NCBI GenBank assembly: GCA_016709155.1 | Contig: JADJEI010000001.1 | Coordinates: 1,302,001 to 1,366,000, forward strand | Source: Ignavibacteriales bacterium | GTDB taxonomy: Bacteria; Bacteroidota; Ignavibacteria; Ignavibacteriales; Ignavibacteriaceae | DNA: 64,000 nt | Reading direction: 5' to 3' | Notes under the pieces: generated by a model | The model's input: only the letters and a program-made list of their open reading frames with translations | Database searches by the model: none | Told to the model about the DNA's origin: nothing | Program-made: the position numbers and the translations under genes | Shown here: piece after piece, positions 1-9,013 of the stretch | Position numbering within the stretch: the stretch's first letter is position 1 | How the letters are laid out: each line of letters begins with the position of its first letter

Positions 1-699
1 CATTCAGTCGCAACTCGATATGCTTTTTCGAAATTCAGTCCGGCTGCTTTCATCGAACTCGGAAATGTTTTTTTATACGAAGGCGAAATTGATTTGGCAG
101 AATCATGCTTTACAACTGTTTTGAAGAAAACTAAATTATCGGCTGAAGATAAAAGCATCGCAAATTTCAAGCTTGCAAATATTTACTTTTATAAAGGAGA
201 TTTCCCGGCTGTTAGGGAAAAACTTTTAGAAATAATGAATAACTTGAAAGATAATTCGGCGAACGATGCAATTGAGCTTTCACTTCTGCTGAACACTTCA
301 CTAAACGATTCTTCTAATCTGCTTAAATTTTCCGCTGCGGAGTTTCTTGTTGTTCAGAAAAAATTTAATGAAGCTTTAGATATTTATAAACTTCTATCTG
401 AAAATCCGCAGGCATTCTTTCTGAGCTCGGTTTCAAAACTAAGACAAGCCGAAATTTTTATTGCCTTAAACGTTTTCGATTCTGCCATTCAAATTTTAGA
501 AGCAATAACTGAAGATGAGACCTCTAATATATTTTCTGATAAAGCATTATATTTGAAGGGAAATATTTATCAGTTTGGGAAGAAAAATTCTGCTCGTGCA
601 ATCGAGGCTTATGAAGAACTTTTAGCCCTATTTCCCAATTCTATTTATAATGAAAACGCTAGGACAGAGATAAAAAAATTAAAAAGTAAATTAAGTTAG
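1..699 (+). CDS. TPR-repeat protein, 5' end outside the window
   Basis: The reading frame is open from the first base, so only the C-terminal 232 codons are present. The only early start-like codon is a TTG at base 94, inside what reads as continuous repeat sequence, so I treat the gene as truncated at the left edge. The residues are rich in alternating helices with the small/large pattern of tetratricopeptide repeats (for example around FKLANIYFYKGDF and KALYLKGNIYQFGKKNSARA). TPR proteins are protein-interaction scaffolds; the partner cannot be told. The last repeat ends with PNSIYNENARTEIKKL, a common end of TolA-type TPR proteins. clpX begins 7 bases after the stop, so the two are probably co-transcribed. 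Confidence 0.7.
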   Translation, partial: HSVATRYAFSKFSPAAFIELGNVFLYEGEIDLAESCFTTVLKKTKLSAEDKSIANFKLANIYFYKGDFPAVREKLLEIMNNLKDNSANDAIELSLLLNTSLNDSSNLLKFSAAEFLVVQKKFNEALDIYKLLSENPQAFFLSSVSKLRQAEIFIALNVFDSAIQILEAITEDETSNIFSDKALYLKGNIYQFGKKNSARAIEAYEELLALFPNSIYNENARTEIKKLKSKLS

Positions 700-706
700 G
701 TTTAGA

Positions 707-1960
707 ATGGCTAAAAAAACGAATCAAAAATTTGTAAAATGTTCCTTCTGTGGAAGAGAGGGAAGCGAAGTCAGCAGCATGATTGCCGGACCGGATGTTT
801 ACATTTGTGATATCTGCGTTAGCAGCAGCGTGGATATTTTAAAAAACAATCTTGCGGCATTTAACTTTACACAGAAAAATAAACCGGGTAAAGCGCATTC
901 TCCTCAATCAATTAAAAAGGCACTTGATGAATTTGTTATTGGTCAGGATAGGGCAAAGAAATCTTTATCAGTTGCTGTTTATAATCACTATAAAAGAATC
1001 TCAACTCAAAAATCTTTTTTTGAACTTGATGATGTTGAAATCGAAAAGAGCAATATACTTCTGATTGGTTCTACAGGGGTGGGTAAAACCCTGCTTGCAC
1101 AAACGCTCGCCCGCATTCTTGATGTTCCCTTTGCAATTGCTGATGCAACTACGCTTACAGAGGCAGGTTATGTCGGCGATGATGTGGAATCTGTTTTGGT
1201 TCATCTTTTACAGGCAGCTGATTATAATCTTGAACGCGCACAAAAAGGTATCGTTTATATTGATGAGATCGACAAAATCGCACGCAAAAGTGAGAGCACA
1301 TCAATCACACGCGATGTTTCCGGCGAAGGGGTTCAGCAAGCATTGCTAAAAATTCTTGAGGGAACCATTGCCGGCGTTCCACCTAAAGGGGGCAGGAAAC
1401 ACCCCGAACAAAGTTTAATTAATGTAAACACTAAAAATATTTTGTTCATCGTCGGCGGTGCGTTCGAAGGAATTGAAAAACTCATCTCTTCTAGAATAAA
1501 CAAAAATCGTATGGGCTTCTATTCTAACCTGAAGGATAAAACATCCGAAGATGAATTACTGAACTTTATTTTGCCCGAAGACTTACTAAGATTTGGACTG
1601 ATTCCGGAATTAATAGGCAGAATCCCTGTAATCGCACCGTTGCATTCATTAAGTAAAGAAGCATTAAAAAGTATTTTAACAGTTCCGAAAAATGCCATCC
1701 TGAAACAGTATAAAAAATTATTTTTAATGGAAGGCGTCGAACTTGAGTTTGATAAATTTGCGCTTGACGCTATTGTTACGAAAGCGATGGAAAGAAAAAC
1801 CGGTGCACGTGCTTTACGTTCAATCGTAGAAGATTTTATGCTTGACATTATGTATGAAATTCCGAACAGGGAAAATCTTGATAAATGCATTATCACAAAA
1901 GATGTGGTTGAACAGGGTGCTGAACCTATCTTTATTGAGTCAGATCGAAAGTCAGCCTGA
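707..1960 (+). CDS. clpX: ATP-dependent Clp protease ATP-binding subunit ClpX
   Basis: ClpX is the AAA+ unfoldase that recognises tagged proteins, unfolds them and feeds them to ClpP in the cytoplasm. Visible are the N-terminal C4 zinc-binding domain (Cys12, Cys15, Cys34, Cys37), Walker A GSTGVGKT near residue 120, the GYVG pore loop, Walker B with IDEID, the RKH loop (GGRKHPEQ) and the sensor-2 motif TGARALRSI. At 417 residues it is normal size. The ClpP-docking loop, usually IGF or LGF, reads MGF near residues 269-271, which is a conservative change. clpP is not next to it here. The ATG start gives the intact zinc domain. Confidence 0.97.
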   Translation: MAKKTNQKFVKCSFCGREGSEVSSMIAGPDVYICDICVSSSVDILKNNLAAFNFTQKNKPGKAHSPQSIKKALDEFVIGQDRAKKSLSVAVYNHYKRISTQKSFFELDDVEIEKSNILLIGSTGVGKTLLAQTLARILDVPFAIADATTLTEAGYVGDDVESVLVHLLQAADYNLERAQKGIVYIDEIDKIARKSESTSITRDVSGEGVQQALLKILEGTIAGVPPKGGRKHPEQSLINVNTKNILFIVGGAFEGIEKLISSRINKNRMGFYSNLKDKTSEDELLNFILPEDLLRFGLIPELIGRIPVIAPLHSLSKEALKSILTVPKNAILKQYKKLFLMEGVELEFDKFALDAIVTKAMERKTGARALRSIVEDFMLDIMYEIPNRENLDKCIITKDVVEQGAEPIFIESDRKSA

Positions 1961-1987
1961 TTTTTTGTATCTGCAACTATTAAATTC

Positions 1988-3244
1988 ATGATTAAAATAA
2001 TATTTGCTTTGGTCTTTTTATTTTGCTCAATCTTACCGGCTCAAGCAAAAATATTAATATTTATGGATCTGGAACAGACAGATCATCTAAAAGCTTATGG
2101 CATAACTTTTCACGCTCTTCAAAAAGAAGTAAAAGCAGACTGGCTTCTTAATTTCCGCGGCGGCTCATTCCTGATAGATTATTCCAATGAAATTGCAAAT
2201 GAGTGCAGACTCGAAAATGTTTCATTCAGTTCCCTCTCCCTTTCGGAGGCTGCGCAAATTTATTCCGAAGTTCAAAGCGAAGAAAATAACATGGATGTTA
2301 TTAGATTGGAGAAAGCACCTAAAATTGCTGTTTATGTTCCACCGGGATTTCAACCCTGGGATGATGCTGTTACGATGGTTCTTGAATACGCAAAAGTTCC
2401 TTACGATAAAATTTGGAATGACGAAATTCTCCGCGGTGACCTTTCAAAATATGATTGGCTACATCTTCACCATGAAGATTTCACAGGACAATATGGAAAA
2501 TTTTATGCGAGCTTTAGCAGTGCGCAATGGTACATTGATCAGCAGGTTCAATATGAAAATAATGCAAAGCAAAACGGCTTTAGAAAAGTTTCCGATATGA
2601 TGAAAACCGTTGCAGTTGATATTAAAAATTATGTCGGGCAGGGAGGGTTTTTGTTTGCAATGTGCTCAGCAACCGATTCTTATGATATTTCACTTGCTTC
2701 ATTAAATACTGATATTTGTGCGCAGATGTATGATGGAGATGCTGCTGATCCTGACGCCCAGCAGAAACTTGATTTTAGCAACACGCTTGCTTTTGAAAAT
2801 TTTAAGCTTGAAATGAATCCCTATGTTTATGAATACAGCGACATTGATATTCAACCACTTGAAATAGGCAACCAGCAAAATGATTACTTCACGCTATTTG
2901 ATTTTTCTGCTAAGTACGACCCTGTGCCAACAATGCTAACTCAAAATCACGTGAACGTAGTTCGCGGATTTATGGGGCAAACAACGATGTTCAGAAGAAG
3001 TACTCTAAAAAAATCTCTTGTTGTTATGGGTGAACGCGAAGGTACTGATCAAGTACGATATATTCATGGAAACTTTGGAAGGGGGACTTTCACTTTTTAC
3101 GGCGGTCACGATCCTGAAGACTATCAACACGCTGTTGGTGATCCGCCGACAGATTTGTCCCTCTTTAAAAATTCACCCGGCTACAGATTAATATTAAATA
3201 ATATTTTATTTCCAGCGGCAACGAAGAAGAAACAAAAAACATAA
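1988..3244 (+). CDS. Secreted conserved protein of the family often annotated 'asparagine synthetase B'
   Basis: A 418-residue protein with a clear signal peptide (hydrophobic segment ending LPAQA, cleavage near residue 20). The mature start, KILIFMDLEQTDHLKAYGI, matches from memory a Bacteroidota/Ignavibacteria family that databases label asparagine synthetase B. The label is doubtful: I see no N-terminal Cys nucleophile of a class-II glutaminase and no ATP-pyrophosphatase SGGxDS motif, and the protein is exported. Conserved-looking stretches include WLLNFRGGSFL, YVPPGFQPWDDAVTMVLEYA and GTFTFYGGHDPEDYQH, the last two suggesting a ThuA/glutamine-amidotransferase-like fold. Starts 27 bases after clpX. 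Function unknown. Confidence 0.6.
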   Translation: MIKIIFALVFLFCSILPAQAKILIFMDLEQTDHLKAYGITFHALQKEVKADWLLNFRGGSFLIDYSNEIANECRLENVSFSSLSLSEAAQIYSEVQSEENNMDVIRLEKAPKIAVYVPPGFQPWDDAVTMVLEYAKVPYDKIWNDEILRGDLSKYDWLHLHHEDFTGQYGKFYASFSSAQWYIDQQVQYENNAKQNGFRKVSDMMKTVAVDIKNYVGQGGFLFAMCSATDSYDISLASLNTDICAQMYDGDAADPDAQQKLDFSNTLAFENFKLEMNPYVYEYSDIDIQPLEIGNQQNDYFTLFDFSAKYDPVPTMLTQNHVNVVRGFMGQTTMFRRSTLKKSLVVMGEREGTDQVRYIHGNFGRGTFTFYGGHDPEDYQHAVGDPPTDLSLFKNSPGYRLILNNILFPAATKKKQKT

Positions 3245-3292
3245 TTCCGTAGGACAGAATTTATTCTGTACTTAACTGATTAACTATTAAAT

Positions 3293-3949
3293 ATGAAATC
3301 AATCAAAATAAAAAACAGCAGTAAGGAAATTCAAATAGGTAAAATAGTTTGCGTCGGCAGAAACTACGCTGAGCATGCACGTGAACTTGGAAATGAAGTT
3401 CCGGAAAAACCTGTAGTATTTCTCAAGCCAGCATCTGCAGCAATTCAGTCCGGAGGTAAAATCACCTATCCATCATTCTCGAATGAAATGCATCACGAAG
3501 TTGAACTTGTTCTTCTTATCGGTGCTGAAATTAAAAATGCTTCATTGTTAGAATCTGAAAATGCTATTATTGGTTACGGACTTGGACTTGATATGACTTT
3601 GCGTGATGTTCAAAATGAATTAAAGAAAAAATCTCACCCATGGACAATTGCTAAATGCTTTGATACTTCGGCAGTTCTTTCGGATTTTACCTTGAAAGAA
3701 AATTATTCACTTACTCTTGAGGAAGAAATTTCTCTTTCTATTAATGGAATTGTAAAACAAAAAGAAAAATTGAATAAGATCATTTTTAAACCGCCACAAA
3801 TAGTTCAGTACATTTCTTCATTGATGCGCCTGGAAGAGGGTGATTTAGTTTATACAGGGACTCCGGCGGGGGTGGGAAAAGTGGAAAGAGGCGATAACAT
3901 TACTGCCAAAATTTTGCCTTTTGCCGAATTGACAGCAGAAGTGATCTAA
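3293..3949 (+). CDS. Fumarylacetoacetate hydrolase (FAH) family protein
   Basis: A 218-residue single-domain FAH protein. Members of this short group (YcgM/FAHD1 type) are Mg-dependent acylpyruvases or oxaloacetate decarboxylases; the exact substrate cannot be read from the sequence. Seen are the opening GRNYAEHARELGNEVPEKP, the KPASA motif, the metal-binding acidic pair in MHHEVELVLLIG, the later Asp in GYGLGLDMTLRDVQ, and the closing YTGTPAGVGKVERGD. The gene converges with ruvA on the other strand with only four bases between the stops, and no terminator hairpin is visible in that gap. Confidence 0.9.
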   Translation: MKSIKIKNSSKEIQIGKIVCVGRNYAEHARELGNEVPEKPVVFLKPASAAIQSGGKITYPSFSNEMHHEVELVLLIGAEIKNASLLESENAIIGYGLGLDMTLRDVQNELKKKSHPWTIAKCFDTSAVLSDFTLKENYSLTLEEEISLSINGIVKQKEKLNKIIFKPPQIVQYISSLMRLEEGDLVYTGTPAGVGKVERGDNITAKILPFAELTAEVI

Positions 3950-3953
3950 ATAG

Positions 3954-4535
3954 TTACTGATTAAGAATGGAGAGAGCTTTTTTTATTAAATCTTCAAGCG
4001 AAATATCAATCGAGCTGGACAAAATATCCCGCACAACTTTATCCGCAATCTTATTGTTATAGCCAAGCGTTGTTAGAGCAGAAACAGCTTCATTTTTTTT
4101 ACTGACAGGAATTGAAGATGCCCCTTCCTCAGTAACAGCATCCACTTTATTTCTAAGCTCAAGTACTACTCGTTCGGCAGTTTTTCTACCAATACCAGGA
4201 ACAGCAATTAGTCTGGAAGTATCACCTGATTGAATCGCATGTTTTAAATCATCAGTCAGAATGCCGGACAAAATACTAAGTGCTAATTTTGGTCCGATGC
4301 CGCTGATAGAAATAAAAAGTTCAAACATTTCTTTTTCAGGTTCAGTATAAAATCCAAAAAGTGAAATTGAGTCTTCCTTCACATTTGTGTGAATGAAAAG
4401 AGAAACATTTTCTTTTTCATTTATCTTCTCAAATGTATTTATGGAGATACTCACATTATACCCCACCCCATTTACATCAAGTAATATTTTTGTAGGTTTC
4501 GCCGAAATAACTTTACCTGTTAAATATCCAATCAT
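3954..4535 (-). CDS. ruvA: Holliday junction branch migration protein RuvA
   Basis: RuvA binds the four-way junction and recruits the RuvB motor for branch migration. The 193 residues show the N-terminal OB fold starting MIGYLTGKVISAKPTKILLDVNGVGYNV, the helix-hairpin-helix motifs (ISGIGPKLALSIL and VPGIGRKTAERVV) and the small C-terminal three-helix domain that contacts RuvB, ending LEDLIKKALSIL. It is the last gene of the minus-strand group recJ-yebC-ruvC-ruvA, 15 bases after ruvC. ruvB is not in the window. Confidence 0.96.
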   Translation of the reverse strand: MIGYLTGKVISAKPTKILLDVNGVGYNVSISINTFEKINEKENVSLFIHTNVKEDSISLFGFYTEPEKEMFELFISISGIGPKLALSILSGILTDDLKHAIQSGDTSRLIAVPGIGRKTAERVVLELRNKVDAVTEEGASSIPVSKKNEAVSALTTLGYNNKIADKVVRDILSSSIDISLEDLIKKALSILNQ

Positions 4536-4550
4536 TTCAGCCTCATTGAA

Positions 4551-5078
4551 TTACCCGTTCGGGAAATGCTTCGACAAAAGATTTCCAGTCTTTACTTTTT
4601 TCACAGGCGATTTCATTCTGAATGCATGACACAACGCCGTTGCAAGCGCATCACTTTCATCAAGCTGCATTTTTACTGATTTCAAATTAAGCAATGTCTT
4701 AATCATAAAACTTACTTGTTCTTTTGATGCGGCACCTTTGCCAACAACTGATTTTTTTATTTCGCGCGGTGAGTATTCACTTACAGGGATTTTATTATGA
4801 ACTGCAGACAATATTGAGACCCCCCTTGCATATCCGATCTTCATTGCTGATTGAACATTTTTCCCATAAAATGCTGTTTCAATTGCGAATTCATCAGGGC
4901 TATAAAGTTTAATAATTCTAAACAACTCATCATAAATAATTTCAAGTTTTTCTGATAACGATTTTGTACCTGAAAGTCTTATTACTCCGCTTGAAATTCT
5001 TTCCAATAATGAATTATGAGATTTTATAATTCCATATCCTGTCACAATTGTACCGGGATCAATTCCGATTATTATCAT
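4551..5078 (-). CDS. ruvC: Crossover junction endodeoxyribonuclease RuvC
   Basis: RuvC resolves Holliday junctions by paired nicks. All four acidic residues of the RNase H-like active site can be placed: Asp7 in IIGIDPGT, Glu67 in FAIETAFYG, and Asp140 and Asp143 in LDESDALATAL. The 175-residue length is standard. The gene lies between yebC and ruvA on the minus strand, an order common in bacteria. The ATG at 5078 puts the first catalytic Asp at the usual position 7. Confidence 0.96.
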   Translation of the reverse strand: MIIIGIDPGTIVTGYGIIKSHNSLLERISSGVIRLSGTKSLSEKLEIIYDELFRIIKLYSPDEFAIETAFYGKNVQSAMKIGYARGVSILSAVHNKIPVSEYSPREIKKSVVGKGAASKEQVSFMIKTLLNLKSVKMQLDESDALATALCHAFRMKSPVKKVKTGNLLSKHFPNG

Positions 5079-5132
5079 TATAAAAAATAATTTGCAAAAA
5101 ATGAATGATAATTAATATTTAGTTCTTGCAGC

Positions 5133-5858
5133 CTACTCAATAAAGTCAGCGTTAGAAAAAACATTCTGAACATCATCACAATCTTCAATGGCTTCAATGA
5201 GCTTCATAACTTTTTCTGCATCCTCCCCCTGAACGGCGATTAAATTCTTTGCGATCCATTGTAAAGAAGCATTTTCAATTGAGATATTTTTGGCAAGCAA
5301 AGCCTTTCTAAATGGTTCAAACGCTTCGATGGAAGTTTGAACTTCAAAATAATCTTCCTCAGTTTGGAGGTCATCGGCGCCGGCATCAATAACAATTTCC
5401 ATCATATCATCTTCGGTCTTACCTTGTGTCGGCAAAGTAATAATTCCCTTCCTATCAAACATCCATGAAACAGAACCGCTTTCTGCCATAGCACCCCCAT
5501 GTTTACTGAATAAATGCCGTACTTCTGCAACGGTTCGGTTTTTGTTATCAGTAGCCACTTCAACAAGTATTGCGATGCTTGCAGGTCCGTACCCTTCATA
5601 AGTAAGTTCGTGATAGGTAACTCCTTCTAATTCACCGGTAGCTTTTTTAATGGCTCTGTCAATATTATCTTGAGGCATATTCTGTGCTTTAGCATTATCA
5701 ACGGCTAATCTCAATCGTGGATTGCCGGCGGGATCGCCCCCGCCCTGTCTTGCGGCAATTGTAATTTCTTTTATCAGCTTGGTAAATATCTTGCCTCTTT
5801 TAGAATCAAGAACAGCCTTTTTTCTTTTTATGGTTGCCCATTTTGAATGACCGGACAT
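5133..5858 (-). CDS. yebC: YebC/PmpR family protein
   Basis: A 241-residue protein opening MSGHSKWATIKRKKAVLDSK, the hallmark of the YebC/PmpR/TACO1 family. These were called transcriptional regulators; more recent work links family members to translation of proline-rich stretches. The typical RQGGGDPAGNPRLRLA and ELTYEGYGPASIAILVE motifs are present. An AGGAG Shine-Dalgarno sequence sits just before the ATG, which fixes the start. It lies 21 bases downstream of recJ and 54 upstream of ruvC, in the frequent yebC-ruvC association. Confidence 0.95.
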   Translation of the reverse strand: MSGHSKWATIKRKKAVLDSKRGKIFTKLIKEITIAARQGGGDPAGNPRLRLAVDNAKAQNMPQDNIDRAIKKATGELEGVTYHELTYEGYGPASIAILVEVATDNKNRTVAEVRHLFSKHGGAMAESGSVSWMFDRKGIITLPTQGKTEDDMMEIVIDAGADDLQTEEDYFEVQTSIEAFEPFRKALLAKNISIENASLQWIAKNLIAVQGEDAEKVMKLIEAIEDCDDVQNVFSNADFIE

Positions 5859-5879
5859 TTTATTATCTCCTGATTATTT

Positions 5880-7589
5880 TCAATTTATTTTTAAATCTTT
5901 AAGTTTTAATTGGGGAAACTCTTTACCATCTCTAATAAGTTTATCAATGGAGAACACAATATCAAATTTAACTCCTGGAATTTTAATGGAATCCAGAAAT
6001 TCCCCCATATTAAATCCAACTGAGTCGAACACTTTATTAATAGTATTTTGCTTAAGAGTAACGATAAGATGATTAGCGCCAACAATACGAGGGTTGGAAA
6101 CAATACTTACCCCTTCAGCAAGAAATACTGGTCTCATATTCCCGGGACCAAAGGGAGAGAATTGCTCGAGAACCCGAATAAACTTTGGTGTAATTTCAGA
6201 AAATTTGATTTTGGAGTCTATCATTAGCTCGGGGGATAAATCTTTATCATTAATCGAATCCTTAACTATTTGATTGAAACGGTATTTAAATTCTTCTAAC
6301 TTTTCAAGTTCTATCGCAAGCCCTGCAGCAGCCTGGTGACCACCAAAGTGAATTAATAACTCTTCACATTTTTCAAGTGCTTCATAAATATTAAAATTAT
6401 TAATGCTTCTCGCTGAACCTTTGGCAATTCCGTCAACAGTTGTAAGCATAATTGTAGGGCGATAATATTTTTCAACAATCCTGGAAGCGACAATCCCGAT
6501 GACACCCGGATGCCAATCTTCCTGGTGTAAAATTATAGGGACTTCATTTTCAAGATCAACTGACGAAGCAATCAATTCAAGAGCGCTGTCAAAAGTATCA
6601 ACATCAATTTTTCTTCTCTCATAATTTTCAGTTTCCAGCACACTTGCAAATTCAAATGCTTCATCAATGTTATCGGTAGTTAAAAGATCAACAGCACGTT
6701 TTGCATCACCAAGTCTTCCAACAGCATTTATGCGCGGTGCAAGAGTAAATACCACTTGCCCGGAGGAAAGACTGCCCGGATTGATACTGCATTTTTCAAT
6801 TAATGCTTTAATTCCAGCTCTTGGATTGGAATTGATAAGATTTAATCCTTCGTGAACGAGGATTCTATTTTCATCAGTTAAAGAAACAATATCGGCAGCG
6901 GCAGCAAGTGAAACTAAATCTAAATATTTAAATGGGAGATCGCGTTTCCCAATTCTTTCAGCAATTCCCTGAGCTAATTTAAAAGCAACGCCTGCTCCGG
7001 AGAGAAATTTAAAAGGGTAATTACATCCCGGTTTTATCGGATCTAAAATAGCAAAAGCATCAGGAAGTTCTTCTTTTGGATGATGGTGGTCGCAGATGAT
7101 AACATCAATCCCATAACTATTTGCAAGCGCAGTTTCATCAATCGCAGTTATTCCACAGTCAACACTGATCAGTAAAGAAGCCCCTTTGTCGTGAATGTTC
7201 TCTATACCGGCTTTTGAAATTCCATAACCTTCAATTAGTCTTTGCGGAATATAAAACTCAATCTTTGCATCAAGTTCTTTTAGAAACATGTATAACAGCG
7301 CTGTGGCACAAGTACCGTCAACATCGTAATCGCCGTAAACACAAATCAGTTCATTTTCTGTAATGGCTTTAATGACTCGCGAAGTTGCTTCTTCCATTCC
7401 ATTCATTAAAAATGGATCGTAGAGAAATTCTAAGGACGGGCGGAAAAATTTTTTTGCGTCGTAAAAATTATTTATACCCCGTTGCACAAGAAGGCTTGAA
7501 AGAGCTTCAGAAATATTCAGGGAATCAGCCAAAGCTGAAACTGCAAAATCATGATTTGTTTCTTTAAGAGTCCAACGCTTTTGTAGCAT
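5880..7589 (-). CDS. recJ: Single-stranded-DNA-specific exonuclease RecJ
   Basis: RecJ degrades single-stranded DNA 5'->3' in recombination and repair. The DHH-family motifs are visible: VYGDYDVDGTCA (motif I), LLISVDCG, the DHH motif in VIICDHHHPKEELPDA, and the later GGHQAAAG of the DHHA1 domain, followed by the OB domain. I start at the ATG at 7589 (MLQKRWTLKE), which gives 569 residues and matches the usual RecJ opening with W-x-L; a TTG six codons upstream could extend it. First protein gene of the operon, about 30 bases downstream of rnpB. Confidence 0.94.
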   Translation of the reverse strand: MLQKRWTLKETNHDFAVSALADSLNISEALSSLLVQRGINNFYDAKKFFRPSLEFLYDPFLMNGMEEATSRVIKAITENELICVYGDYDVDGTCATALLYMFLKELDAKIEFYIPQRLIEGYGISKAGIENIHDKGASLLISVDCGITAIDETALANSYGIDVIICDHHHPKEELPDAFAILDPIKPGCNYPFKFLSGAGVAFKLAQGIAERIGKRDLPFKYLDLVSLAAAADIVSLTDENRILVHEGLNLINSNPRAGIKALIEKCSINPGSLSSGQVVFTLAPRINAVGRLGDAKRAVDLLTTDNIDEAFEFASVLETENYERRKIDVDTFDSALELIASSVDLENEVPIILHQEDWHPGVIGIVASRIVEKYYRPTIMLTTVDGIAKGSARSINNFNIYEALEKCEELLIHFGGHQAAAGLAIELEKLEEFKYRFNQIVKDSINDKDLSPELMIDSKIKFSEITPKFIRVLEQFSPFGPGNMRPVFLAEGVSIVSNPRIVGANHLIVTLKQNTINKVFDSVGFNMGEFLDSIKIPGVKFDIVFSIDKLIRDGKEFPQLKLKDLKIN

Positions 7590-7618
7590 AGTAAAAATGT
7601 TATTCAAAGAACTAAAGA

Positions 7619-8030
7619 TCAGCTTGATCTTGTAAGCCGAATTCTGTATCCCGAAAATGAGGATGACAATTATTTATCTGGGACTGCTATTGCTAATAGT
7701 CTCAAGCGGTTTACCCGGAAGTACAACAATGCGAACCACATTGCAATTCGGCGAACCGAAAAATTACTTCCCTATTTAACCTTGCATCGAGCGGGGTTTG
7801 CCATGTTCCAATTTATGGAATCCAATTAAGGACCTTCGATGTTACCATCGCAGCGGTGAGCTCTTACCTCGCCATTTCAACCTTACTCCGAAATCTTCGG
7901 GGCGGTATTTTTTCTGTGGCACTTTCCGTATCCCGCTTTAGCAGGACCCCGGGTGTTACCCGGCACTCTGTTCTTTGATGTTCGGACTTTCCTCCACGAT
8001 AAATCGCGGCAATTGCCCGGATCAAGCTAG
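7619..8030 (-). ncRNA. rnpB: RNase P RNA, bacterial type A-like
   Basis: Read on the minus strand, this stretch begins with AGCTTGATC (8028-8020) and ends with the complementary GATCAAGCT (7629-7621), forming helix P1. Just inside the 5' end is the conserved GAGGAAAGTCCG of helix P4/CR-I; near the 3' end is the conserved ACAGAATTCGGCTTAC. The middle contains the expected paired GC-rich stems (for example GTGCCGGGTAACACCCGG). RNase P RNA is the catalytic part that trims tRNA 5' ends. The roughly 410-nucleotide length is normal. End positions are set by P1 and may be off by a few bases. Confidence 0.95.
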
Positions 8031-8279
8031 TCTTTGAATTCTTTATGTTAAAAATTTTGTTAAAAACAACTGTGATTAGCCTTTGATTGTTTTATAACTT
8101 TTATTACTTACTTCAAATATAATAAATATCACCGCTGATGTCAGCAGAAAATTTTATTTGGGTGAATAATCTGCTTTTGGGCAGTGTTGAAATGAACTTC
8201 AAGAAGGCTAATTCAATATTGATTTCAAATGGAAAAATCTGAAAAATTTATTTAGAAACGATTGTGAAAACGGGTAATA

Positions 8280-9002
8280 TTATTCGTCTGTTTCTGAAAT
8301 TTCATGTGAAACTAAAATTCTACCGCAATATTCGCAAAAGAAAATTTTATTATTTCTTCTGATTTCAAGCTGCCTTTGTGCCGGAACAATGTTATGGCAG
8401 CCAGTACAGGCAGATCTTTTAATCGTCACCACAGCTTTCCCTTTTTTAGCTTTTCTAATTCTAACATAAGCTGCATAGTCAGGTTTCTTGATTTGAACTT
8501 CTATTTTTTTTCGTTCTTCTAATAGCTTCGATTCTTCCTTCTGGTTTGAAGAAATAATTTCTTTTAATTCTTTTTGTTTAACCTTCAACTCTTCTGCCAG
8601 TTCCGTAAGCAGCGGAGTCATATCCTCAATTTCCTCAGTAAGTTTTTTACTCAAATTAGCAAGCGAATCATTTTCAGCCTCAGATTTACTGATTTGTGAT
8701 TCGGAGTGATCAATCTCTTTTGTAAGTGCATCGTATTCTTTATTGTTGCGTACAGCGTATAACTGAGCTTTAAATTTTTTCTGATTTTCCTTTAATTTTT
8801 CAGCTTCAGTTTCATTCTTTTGCCGCTTATCCAGGGCTTCTTTTTTTTGTTTTTCTTTGGATTCCACTTCCAATTTGATGGACTCAATTTTATTTTCGAG
8901 ATCCTTGACGGCATTCGGTAAGTCGCCTCTTAATTCTTCAAGATCATCTAATTGGTCATCAATTTTTTGAATCTCATAGAGATATTTTAATCGGTTATAC
9001 AA
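8280..9002 (-). CDS. C4-type zinc-ribbon coiled-coil protein (CdsZ/DUF164-like)
   Basis: A 240-residue protein with a long charged coiled coil (about residues 5-190; runs of K, E and L with heptad spacing) and a C-terminal zinc ribbon made by CTGCH and CEYC. This architecture matches the bacterial DUF164/CT398 family, whose role is poorly understood; nucleic-acid binding and secretion-regulator roles have been proposed for members. It follows the Nif3-type gene by 11 bases on the same strand, a pairing repeatedly seen in bacteria, so it is surely co-transcribed with it. The 249 bases between it and rnpB show no gene. Confidence 0.85.
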   Translation of the reverse strand: MYNRLKYLYEIQKIDDQLDDLEELRGDLPNAVKDLENKIESIKLEVESKEKQKKEALDKRQKNETEAEKLKENQKKFKAQLYAVRNNKEYDALTKEIDHSESQISKSEAENDSLANLSKKLTEEIEDMTPLLTELAEELKVKQKELKEIISSNQKEESKLLEERKKIEVQIKKPDYAAYVRIRKAKKGKAVVTIKRSACTGCHNIVPAQRQLEIRRNNKIFFCEYCGRILVSHEISETDE

Positions 9003-9013
9003 TTCATTTCTCC

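Noticed and set aside
3254..3269. ACAGAATTTATTCTGT palindrome between two plus-strand genes
   Set aside because: Stem of only six to seven pairs and no T run; too weak to call a terminator or operator.
8114..8121. TATATTTG box upstream of rnpB (minus strand)
   Set aside because: No TTTG or TTG at 19-21 bases and the distance to the RNA 5' end is about 84 bases, so not listed as a promoter.
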